Source: Caryophanales bacterium UBA7029
GTDB taxonomy: Bacteria > Bacillota_I > Bacilli_A > RFN20 > CAG-826
Length of the DNA stretch: 7,408 nt
Direction: 5' to 3'
Assembly: GCA_002494205.1 (NCBI GenBank)
Contig: DLBE01000049.1
Coordinates: 1-7,408, forward strand
In this document: positions 1-6,031 of the stretch, in pieces
How positions within the stretch are numbered: position 1 is the first letter of the stretch
Layout of the letters: every line of letters begins with the position of its first letter
Made by a program: the position numbers and the translations under genes
Notes under the pieces: model-generated
Told to the model about the DNA's origin: nothing
Databases searched by the model: none
Seen by the model: only the letters and a program-made list of their open reading frames with translations

Positions 1-1089
1 CTCTTGAGCTTCTGGATAAGATTGTACAACACCATGGTCAGTTACTGCTAAAGCAGTATGTCCCATATTTTTCGCAAGTTTAAAGTAATTCTCAGTTGAA
101 GTCACGCCATCCATAGCGGACATTTTTGTGTGTAAATGAAGTTCAACTCTTTTTTCTTCCTCATCATCAGTTCTAAGCTCAGGACCATCAATAACTTCAA
201 TGCTTCTAACATCAATTGTTAATTTATTCTTAAAATCGTTGCTAACATAGCCTCTAACTCTTGCCCAACTTTCGTTTTTAAGAGTCTCAAGGAAGTCCGG
301 TGACATATTTTCATTTTCTAATAACTTCAACGAAATACCGTATTCGCCTTTTCCAAGACCACAAGTAAGCATTGTTTTACCGCTTCGAATAATTTTTGGT
401 TTATCTATACCATAAAGTTGTCCTTCAACCTCGACATTTGCAGAGTCTCTATCTATCTTTGAAAAGTCATCAATTTTCTTGTACGGAATTCGATCTTTCC
501 ATGATTGATTAGCGCGAGGATTTTTCTCCATTTCGTGACGCATTTCAACGACTGAAGATTGGAAAGCATTAAGGGTTCTTTCTTCATCTTCATCCATCTC
601 TACTTTTCTATCATTATCCTCAATTTTTACCGGTTTTTCTGGGGTTTTTTCGATAATTTTATGTTCTAAGACAAAATTGTAGCCGATGAATTCAAGGAAA
701 TTTCCAAAGTCTTTTACTACCTGAGCATTCTTCTCTTTTTCGTTTTCATTTTCATAGTAAAAGGTAATCGTATTAGCGATACCAATTAGTTTTAAGAACG
801 AATTAAATCTACAATGCGAATAATGCCAATCACCAAAAAGTTTTGTTGCATCATTTGCCTGTGGTTTTTTAATATACGAAAACTTCATCGTATAAGGATA
901 CTTAATGGACTCCAAGTGGGATTGGAATTCTTCCCATAAATCAAAGGTCCAAGGTGTTTGTTTGACAATCAGCATGTCAATTTGATTTCTGTTAAGTGAA
1001 TTTCGGGTCACAATATCAAAATCTAAGTCAAAACGATCGACGTTCTCGATTCCAATAGAGTTTAAAAATCTAATCATCTTATCGTTCAT
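1..1089 (-). CDS. polC: DNA polymerase III PolC-type alpha subunit, N-terminal 363 residues (3' end outside window)
   Basis: PolC is the replicative DNA polymerase of low-GC Gram-positives, with a 3'-5' exonuclease built in. The frame is open from the ATG at 1087-1089 to the window edge, giving 363 residues of a protein that usually has about 1,400 to 1,450. Residues 1 to about 140 match the poorly conserved PolC N-terminal region, and about 144-180 form a charged linker. Residues about 218-302 are the likely OB-fold (VEVEG at 219-223 through IEVIDG). The PHP domain then begins with the diagnostic HLHTKMSAMDG (318-328) and VTDHGVVQSYPEA (349-361), close to the B. subtilis PolC sequence. The exonuclease and polymerase domains are not visible. 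The start lies 2 nt after the rseP stop, with a G-rich ribosome site (GGGGG, 1097-1101) 7 nt upstream inside the end of rseP. Translation is therefore probably coupled to rseP. Identification is firm because of the PHP motifs. Confidence 0.96.
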   Translation of the reverse strand, partial: MNDKMIRFLNSIGIENVDRFDLDFDIVTRNSLNRNQIDMLIVKQTPWTFDLWEEFQSHLESIKYPYTMKFSYIKKPQANDATKLFGDWHYSHCRFNSFLKLIGIANTITFYYENENEKEKNAQVVKDFGNFLEFIGYNFVLEHKIIEKTPEKPVKIEDNDRKVEMDEDEERTLNAFQSSVVEMRHEMEKNPRANQSWKDRIPYKKIDDFSKIDRDSANVEVEGQLYGIDKPKIIRSGKTMLTCGLGKGEYGISLKLLENENMSPDFLETLKNESWARVRGYVSNDFKNKLTIDVRSIEVIDGPELRTDDEEEKRVELHLHTKMSAMDGVTSTENYFKLAKNMGHTALAVTDHGVVQSYPEAQE

Positions 1090-1091
1090 GA

Positions 1092-2474
1092 CTACACCCC
1101 CACAATCCTTAATACATCTAAGACAATAATTACTGCCATTAAAGCAAACAATAAGCCTATTCCAATTAATGACATAATCGTCTTAAATTTCGCTGGGATT
1201 TTCCTATGCGATATGCCCTCTATGGCAGTTACTAGTAACTGCCAACCATCGAGTCCAGGGAAAGGTAATAAATTGAATATTGCGAGGTTAACTGATATAA
1301 GGCCCCAGAAGAATAAATATGTCGAGAATGTGTATTGCGTATATAGTGAAGAAGACATAGAGAAAATGCCTACAATACCAGACATGTTTCTTATGCCGCC
1401 CGTAAAGAGAACTCCTAATCCCTTAAATACAGCTCCTGCAGCATATCCATAATCTTCAAATGTATTTTTAAATCTTGTACCAACTGGTAACCATATTTTT
1501 GAACGTTCAAATGATAATCCAATATCCTTAAAGGATGAGAAGACTAATTTGTCTCCTTTTTTCTCAAAATTTCCAGGAATTTGTAGGGAAATTGCACCTT
1601 TTTTCTCGAAATTTAAATCTATTTCAAGCTTGCTTTTCTTATTTTTTAAAGTTGTAACAGCCTTTTCATAATTAGGGTAATATTCAGGGCCACCGTGCTT
1701 ATACCAAGAAATAAATTCTGACTTCAAATCTGTTTCTTTGGTATCGCCTTTATATTTTAGTGTTGATTCAAGTTTGTCACCTTTGATAGCTTCGAAAATC
1801 ATTAAACCATCACTAAAGTGTGGTTCGTTTTTATTTCCGCTAAACATATAAGCGGCAACATATTGTTTTTCGTCGTCGTTAAAAGTCACATCGCTATCAA
1901 CAATAAAGAAATTACCAGCATGAATTAATTTACTATTATCGGTATATTGGTAAGTAAATGGAGCAATCGATCCATCTTTATCTTCGTATGATTTTGGATA
2001 AATAAACTTAAGTTTATCTCCGGCCTTAACACCTTCTTTTGCAATTAAAGAAGATTCAGCAACAATGGCCTTTCTTGTGTATCCAATTTGAGGGAAAGCA
2101 AAATTGGAAATAAAAATGAGAATAAATGCTAATACCGCATTAAGAATTACGCCAGCAGAAAGAATGATTGCTTTCTTCCATTTTTTGATGCATTCAAGAG
2201 ATCTTTCTTTTGGAATATCTTTAAATTCTGGATCATCTTCTAATCCTTCTCCATACATCGAAACATAACCACCAAAAGGAATAGCACGAATTGAAAATCT
2301 AGTTTCTTTGCCTTCTTTAAGTCTAGAGAAGATTTTAGGACCAAAACCAATTGAATATTCTTTACAATAAACTTTAAAAAGTTTAGCCATAGAAAGGTGG
2401 CCAGCTTCGTGAATGCAAATTAAAATACCAAAAGCTAAGATAAATAAAATTATAGAAATTATTGTATCAAGCAT
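1092..2474 (-). CDS. rseP: RIP metalloprotease RseP/RasP (site-2 protease family)
   Basis: This is a membrane-embedded zinc metalloprotease of the S2P family (M50), which cleaves transmembrane segments such as anti-sigma factors and signal-peptide remnants. The protein has 460 residues; B. subtilis RasP has about 420. Four hydrophobic segments are visible: about 3-21, 101-125, 383-405 and 430-456. The zinc motif HEAGH is at 22-26 and the third-ligand motif NLLPFPGLDG at 401-410, with Asp409 as the likely ligand. The conserved IPFGGYVSMYGEG lies at 65-77 and SGIVGIFS at 365-372. The extracytoplasmic region (about 126-382) is only weakly PDZ-like: SSLIAKEGVKAGDKL (141-155) resembles the start of a PDZ domain, but a long lysine-rich stretch with NFEKKG twice (288-293, 302-307) follows. 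The ATG overlaps the end of dxr by 8 nt (ATGCTTGA) and has a strong ribosome site AGGGAGG (2481-2487) 6 nt upstream. Substrates cannot be inferred from context. Confidence 0.93.
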   Translation of the reverse strand: MLDTIISIILFILAFGILICIHEAGHLSMAKLFKVYCKEYSIGFGPKIFSRLKEGKETRFSIRAIPFGGYVSMYGEGLEDDPEFKDIPKERSLECIKKWKKAIILSAGVILNAVLAFILIFISNFAFPQIGYTRKAIVAESSLIAKEGVKAGDKLKFIYPKSYEDKDGSIAPFTYQYTDNSKLIHAGNFFIVDSDVTFNDDEKQYVAAYMFSGNKNEPHFSDGLMIFEAIKGDKLESTLKYKGDTKETDLKSEFISWYKHGGPEYYPNYEKAVTTLKNKKSKLEIDLNFEKKGAISLQIPGNFEKKGDKLVFSSFKDIGLSFERSKIWLPVGTRFKNTFEDYGYAAGAVFKGLGVLFTGGIRNMSGIVGIFSMSSSLYTQYTFSTYLFFWGLISVNLAIFNLLPFPGLDGWQLLVTAIEGISHRKIPAKFKTIMSLIGIGLLFALMAVIIVLDVLRIVGV

Positions 2475-3615
2475 TCTCGGCCTCCCTTCTTGTTAACTTA
2501 TCAACCAGTTTAATCATAGGTAAACTACATTTTGGTAAAAGTGGAATAAAATCCACCATTTCTTTAAGTTTCTTTGCAATATCTGTAAACTTAATTTCGT
2601 CTTTTAAATATCGATTTACAAGTACTTCATTAGCAGCATTTAAAGCAACTAATTTAGAAACTCCATCAGAGAGTGCTTGCTTTGCAAGTTCAGTGCAAGG
2701 ATACCTTTTTGGATTATATTCATGGAAATGACAATCTTTAAGTTCTGACAATGATTTAACTTTTATAACATCATTATTAACTTCACCTTCATACATTGCC
2801 CATTTAATTGGTTTATGCATATCAGGTTTTCCATAATCTACTACAAACATTCCATCATTTAATTCAATAGCGGAATGAACCAAAGATTCATCATGCATTA
2901 AAACTTCAATTTGTTCTAAAGGGAAATCATAAAGATAATATGCTTCAATAATTTCAAATCCCTTGTTCATCATCGTTGCACAGTCAATTGTGATTTTATT
3001 GCCCATCTTCCATGTTGGATGTTTTAAAGCTTCCTCAGCCTTTACATATTCTAACTTTTCCATTGGAAGATTTCTTAAAGCACCACCGGAAGCAGTTATT
3101 AAAATGCGTTTAACATCTTCTTTTTTACACGCTTTTAGGCATTTTGCTAATGCAACATGCTCAGAATCAATCGGATAAAGTTTTCCTTTGCCTTTACTTA
3201 GAAGTGCGTTTATTAATTCACCACCAGCAACTAGAGATTCTTTATTTGCTAAGCAAAGGATTTTATTTCGTTTTAAAGCAATAATAGATGGTTCGAGTCC
3301 AGCAAAACCTACAAGAGCATTTACGCACATATCAAATTTTGCAGCTTTTGTAAGTTTAGCTAATCCACGTTTTCCAAAATAAATTTTCACTAATGGATAC
3401 TCGCTTCTTAAAGCATCAGCATCTTCTTTAGAAATAACGTAAACGTGCTTAATATTTGGGAATTTTCCTAGAATTTCACGGGCTTTTTCATAATTCTTGC
3501 CTACCGAAAAGGCGGTAAGAACAAACCTACCGTTCGCTTCATTAATTATGTCGAGAGTTTGACTACCGATAGAACCAGAAGCGCCAAGTAATAAGACGTT
3601 TTTTGTATTTTCCAT
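2467..3615 (-). CDS. dxr: 1-deoxy-D-xylulose 5-phosphate reductoisomerase
   Basis: Dxr converts 1-deoxy-D-xylulose 5-phosphate to 2-C-methyl-D-erythritol 4-phosphate using NADPH and a divalent metal. This is the first committed step of the cytosolic MEP isoprenoid pathway. The 382-residue length is normal for the family. Visible motifs are the NADPH-binding GASGSIG (11-17), LANKESLV (122-129), the metal and substrate residues IDSEH (149-153, Asp150 and Glu152), ASGGAL (175-180), HPTWKMGNKITIDCATMMNK (199-218) with GFEIIEA following, HDESLVHS (241-248) and LNAANEVLV (325-333). The HDES form resembles the HKES of B. subtilis rather than the HPQS common elsewhere. The start codon overlaps the cdsA stop by one base (TAATG) and no clear Shine-Dalgarno sequence precedes it, so translation probably depends on reinitiation after cdsA. 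The stop is TGA, overlapping rseP by 8 nt. The enzyme feeds the same pathway that supplies UppS, encoded two genes upstream. Confidence 0.96.
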   Translation of the reverse strand: MENTKNVLLLGASGSIGSQTLDIINEANGRFVLTAFSVGKNYEKAREILGKFPNIKHVYVISKEDADALRSEYPLVKIYFGKRGLAKLTKAAKFDMCVNALVGFAGLEPSIIALKRNKILCLANKESLVAGGELINALLSKGKGKLYPIDSEHVALAKCLKACKKEDVKRILITASGGALRNLPMEKLEYVKAEEALKHPTWKMGNKITIDCATMMNKGFEIIEAYYLYDFPLEQIEVLMHDESLVHSAIELNDGMFVVDYGKPDMHKPIKWAMYEGEVNNDVIKVKSLSELKDCHFHEYNPKRYPCTELAKQALSDGVSKLVALNAANEVLVNRYLKDEIKFTDIAKKLKEMVDFIPLLPKCSLPMIKLVDKLTRREAENA

Positions 3616-3617
3616 TA
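3613..3617 (-). other. TAATG stop/start coupling of cdsA and dxr
   Basis: The cdsA stop TAA and the dxr start ATG share one base. The roughly 20 nt upstream (the end of cdsA) contain no purine-rich Shine-Dalgarno stretch, unlike the other internal genes of this cluster. The likely mode is termination-reinitiation, which would make dxr output depend on cdsA translation. The overlap is visible directly; the mechanism is inferred. Confidence 0.65.
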
Positions 3618-4670
3618 AACTATTGATGTTGTTTGAAGCATTTCATTCATGAATACGATTAATGTGGAAACTAAGGCAGAAGCAAAGATAAGTGAGTCAA
3701 CTCTATCTAATACACCACCATGCCCAGGGAGTAAATTAGAGAAGTCTTTAACACCAAATGTTCTTTTAACTGAAGAGAAAACGAAGTCTCCAACATCTGA
3801 AATTAAAGGCATAACAAGTGAAATAATGATTGGGAAATAAATGTGTTGCAAATCAAAGAATGGAAGCATCGGTTTTCCAATTGCTGCGGTAATAATCGCA
3901 AACAATACAGAGAACACAAACGAAATAGCAACACCACCATAGAAACCTTCCCAAGTTTTCTTTGGAGAAATTCTTTCGTTCATTTTGTGTTTACCAAATA
4001 ACATTCCAGTAAAGTAAGCACCCATATCATTAAATGTAACTCCAATAATGACATAAATTGAAAGAAGCATTGATTGACCATATTTGAAAGATGGTCCCTT
4101 TACAATGTCTTCCCAAATTGATGGATCTGCTTTATAAGCATTATAGAAGAAGTAAAATGGACTATAACGTAGGAATAAGAATGACTGCATTCCAATTGTT
4201 ATAACAAGTATCATTGATACAAAGTAGAAAACGTAAGCAATATGAAATGGTTCGGCAGCAAATGATATTAAAAAATACACACATAACATAATTGTTATAA
4301 GCATGATAGATAAGTTAATATCATGGAATGAATTAGGAAGGAAATCAAATTTTCTAAAAGCTTCACTTCCCTCGGATCTTAGTGCCTCCATATTGGAGTT
4401 AAGCATCGAGTAATAAATAATTCCTAAGGTGAAAACGATTGTCACAAAGTAAATTAAGACTCTAGTTAAACCTTTTAAGTTTGATGCTTTAACAATTTCA
4501 ATAGCAGCAATTAAGGCAAGTACAAGAATTAAGAAGAAGTAAAACCAACCACCAATAACAATGGCAGGAATTGCAACGGCAGCCATAACGATGCCAGTAA
4601 TAATTCTTGTAACCATTGATTTCTTGGCTGATTCAGAAATTTCATTGGTTTTAATTATTTTTTTCATCAT
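3615..4670 (-). CDS. cdsA: Phosphatidate cytidylyltransferase (CDP-diacylglycerol synthase)
   Basis: CdsA is an integral membrane enzyme that makes CDP-diacylglycerol and pyrophosphate from phosphatidic acid and CTP, the branch point to bacterial phospholipids. The C-terminal half carries the complete family signature. SSVKRTFGVKDF (299-310) is followed by LLPGHGGVLDRVD (313-325), matching the S-x-x-K-R-x4-K-D ... H-G-G-x-x-D-R-x-D pattern. Upstream lie NDMGAYFTG (214-222) and ISPKKTWEG (234-242), also family hallmarks. Many hydrophobic segments are visible from about residue 20 on. At 351 residues it is clearly longer than the roughly 270 of B. subtilis. The extra length is mainly polar stretches between membrane segments (about 90-118 and 170-198). 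It overlaps uppS by 20 nt. Two adjacent ATG codons exist (4668-4670 and 4665-4667); the second is better spaced from the GGAGGG ribosome site, so the true start may be 4667. Confidence 0.95.
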   Translation of the reverse strand: MMKKIIKTNEISESAKKSMVTRIITGIVMAAVAIPAIVIGGWFYFFLILVLALIAAIEIVKASNLKGLTRVLIYFVTIVFTLGIIYYSMLNSNMEALRSEGSEAFRKFDFLPNSFHDINLSIMLITIMLCVYFLISFAAEPFHIAYVFYFVSMILVITIGMQSFLFLRYSPFYFFYNAYKADPSIWEDIVKGPSFKYGQSMLLSIYVIIGVTFNDMGAYFTGMLFGKHKMNERISPKKTWEGFYGGVAISFVFSVLFAIITAAIGKPMLPFFDLQHIYFPIIISLVMPLISDVGDFVFSSVKRTFGVKDFSNLLPGHGGVLDRVDSLIFASALVSTLIVFMNEMLQTTSIV

Positions 4671-5385
4671 TAAGCCCTCCGTATCTTCTATTACGTTTGT
4701 TATATTCGATTAAACAATCAACAAATTCTTTTCTTTTAAAATCCGGGAAATAAACAGGAGTAAACACGTATTCAGCATAAGCTATTTGCCAAGGTAAGAA
4801 GTTAGATGTTCTAATTTCACCACTAGTTCTAATCATTAAATCGACATTTGGCAAACCTGCTGTATATAAATGATTTTCCATTACTTGTTCATTAATATCT
4901 TCGATATTGAGCTTACCTTCTTTAACTTCTTCAGCTATTAACCTAGCGGCTCTAGTAAGTTCTTCTTTACCGCCATAGTTAAGACAAATATTTAAGATTA
5001 TGTTTGGATTATCCTTCGTCATTTCAATTGCTTTAAGAGTAGTTTCTTGAGTTTTCTTTGGAAGTTTAGAAATATCTCCTGAAACCATAATCTTAGTGCC
5101 GTCTTTCATAATTTTCTTAATTTCTCTTTTAAAGAAAATTTCAAGATATTTGAAAAGGAAAGATACTTCTGATTTTGGTCTTTTCCAGTTTTCAGTTGAA
5201 AATGCATATAAAGATAAAACTTTAATATCGTAATCTCTGCAATAATCGAAAAGTTCAATGATTCTATCAAAAGCAACTTTGTGTCCTTGGGTACGCAAAA
5301 GACCACGTTCCTTTGCCCAACGACCGTTTCCGTCCATGATAATTGCCAAGTGTTCGATTGGCTTATTTAAAGTAATTTCTTTCAT
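4651..5385 (-). CDS. uppS: Isoprenyl transferase, probably undecaprenyl diphosphate synthase
   Basis: This cis-prenyltransferase adds isopentenyl units to farnesyl diphosphate, giving the C55 carrier lipid for peptidoglycan and wall polymers. It is cytosolic and membrane-associated. At 244 residues it has normal length. The motifs run in the expected order: IIMDGNGRWAKERG (15-28) with catalytic Asp18, GHK (34-36), LYAFSTENWKRP (59-70), LNYGG (135-139) and IRTSGEIRTSNF (185-196), with its diphosphate-binding arginines, followed by WQIAYAEYVF. Product chain length cannot be read with certainty, but the operon position matches Firmicutes uppS. The ATG at 5385 is the only reasonable start: an in-frame TAA lies at 5395-5397, no alternative start occurs between them, and the next start codons (TTG for residue 13, ATG for residue 17) would abut or cut the catalytic motif. 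No ribosome site precedes it, and a promoter -10 box ends 8 nt upstream. Confidence 0.95.
   Translation of the reverse strand: MKEITLNKPIEHLAIIMDGNGRWAKERGLLRTQGHKVAFDRIIELFDYCRDYDIKVLSLYAFSTENWKRPKSEVSFLFKYLEIFFKREIKKIMKDGTKIMVSGDISKLPKKTQETTLKAIEMTKDNPNIILNICLNYGGKEELTRAARLIAEEVKEGKLNIEDINEQVMENHLYTAGLPNVDLMIRTSGEIRTSNFLPWQIAYAEYVFTPVYFPDFKRKEFVDCLIEYNKRNRRYGGLNDEKNN
4675..4680 (-). promoter_or_regulatory. cdsA ribosome binding site GGAGGG
   Basis: GGAGGG on the minus strand lies inside the last codons of uppS. It is 4 nt from the first candidate ATG of cdsA (4668-4670) and 7 nt from the second (4665-4667). The usual spacing favours the second ATG, which would remove one residue from the annotated protein. 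Both readings keep cdsA overlapping uppS. Confidence 0.7.
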
Positions 5386-5423
5386 GCGTGTATATTATAC
5401 ATATAAGCGAAAAACATCCGCAA
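5386..5423 (-). promoter_or_regulatory. Sigma-A-type promoter for uppS-cdsA-dxr-rseP-polC
   Basis: On the minus strand a perfect -10 box TATAAT (5394-5399) is preceded, after an 18-nt spacer, by TTGCGG (5418-5423), which matches the first half of the TTGACA -35 consensus. It is the best promoter-like sequence in the 97-nt gap between frr and uppS and lies just downstream of the frr terminator, as expected for the head of a new transcription unit. Initiation about 7 nt past the -10 box falls at about 5387, within 0-3 nt of the uppS ATG. The transcript would therefore have essentially no leader. The match is visible; activity and exact start are inferred. Confidence 0.65.
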
Positions 5424-5454
5424 GTGTATAACAAAAATAATGTGATGAATTCTT

Positions 5455-5484
5455 AAAAAGAAAAGAGAAGCATTAGCCTCTCTT
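5455..5484 (-). terminator. Intrinsic terminator after frr
   Basis: The minus strand reads AAGAGAGGC (5476-5484), loop TAAT (5472-5475), then GCTTCTCTT (5463-5471). This forms a 9-bp stem with one G-T wobble, followed by TTCTTTTT (5455-5462). The stem begins within the frr TAA stop codon, so the ribosome terminates right at the hairpin. It should end the tsf-pyrH-frr transcript. On the plus strand the hairpin has no T-tract, so it is one-directional. Confidence 0.85.
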
Positions 5485-6028
5485 ATATTGCCATAATTTC
5501 TGACTCTTTTTTAGCCAAGATATCTTCAATTTGTTTAACTGCTTCATCAGTGACTTTTTGAATCTCATCTTGAACCTGATGTTGAAGATCTTCTGTCATG
5601 TCGTCGCTAGCTTTAACTAAATCAATAAAGTCACGACGAATATTTCTAATAGCAATTTTGCTTTGTTCGCTCATTGCTTTTGCTTTTTTAACAAGCTCAC
5701 GACGTGTTTCTTCAGTTAATGGAGCAACTGTAATTCTAATTGAGTCGCCTTCATTGACTGGATTAACTCCAATGTTAGCTGCTGCAATAGCAGCAAGAAT
5801 AGATTTTACATCGCCTTTATCATATGGTTTAACAAGTAATTGACGTGGTTCAGGAGATGAAATTGATGAGATTTGAGTGATTTCAATTTTGTCTCCGTAA
5901 TAGTCACACTCAATGCCGTTAAGCATAGCAGGTGAAGCTCTTCCGGTTCTTAATTTAACAAGTTCATTTTCAAAAGATTGAATTGATTTTGACATGTTTT
6001 CTTTAGCTTCTAATGCAATTGCGTCCAT
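5483..6028 (-). CDS. frr: Ribosome recycling factor
   Basis: RRF works with EF-G to split the post-termination ribosome complex in the cytosol. The protein has 181 residues, close to the usual 185. Domain I, the three-helix bundle, is formed by residues about 1-29 and 104-181; domain II, the small beta domain, is about 30-103. Family motifs include KLRTGRASPAML (25-36), the proline-rich ISSPEPRQLLVKPYDK (56-71), NEGDSIRITVAPLTEETRREL (from 92) and IAIRNIRRD (125-133) with its conserved arginines. The start lies 3 nt after the pyrH stop. Its ribosome site AAAGGA (6035-6040) falls in the last codons of pyrH, 6 nt from the ATG, indicating coupled expression. The next gene on this strand is separated by a terminator, so frr is probably the last gene of its transcript. 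Confidence 0.97.
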   Translation of the reverse strand: MDAIALEAKENMSKSIQSFENELVKLRTGRASPAMLNGIECDYYGDKIEITQISSISSPEPRQLLVKPYDKGDVKSILAAIAAANIGVNPVNEGDSIRITVAPLTEETRRELVKKAKAMSEQSKIAIRNIRRDFIDLVKASDDMTEDLQHQVQDEIQKVTDEAVKQIEDILAKKESEIMAI

Positions 6029-6031
6029 AAT

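Noticed and set aside
1213..3840. Several 60-90-codon plus-strand open frames antisense to rseP, dxr and cdsA
   Set aside because: All are antisense to confidently identified genes, without domain matches or regulatory signals. I treat them as chance frames.
5106..5306. 66-codon minus-strand frame inside uppS in another frame
   Set aside because: It lies fully within a well-conserved gene and has no family resemblance.
5386..5482. Possible riboswitch or small RNA in the frr-uppS gap
   Set aside because: The 97-nt gap is fully accounted for by the frr terminator and the uppS promoter, and the predicted transcript has no leader in which a riboswitch could fold.
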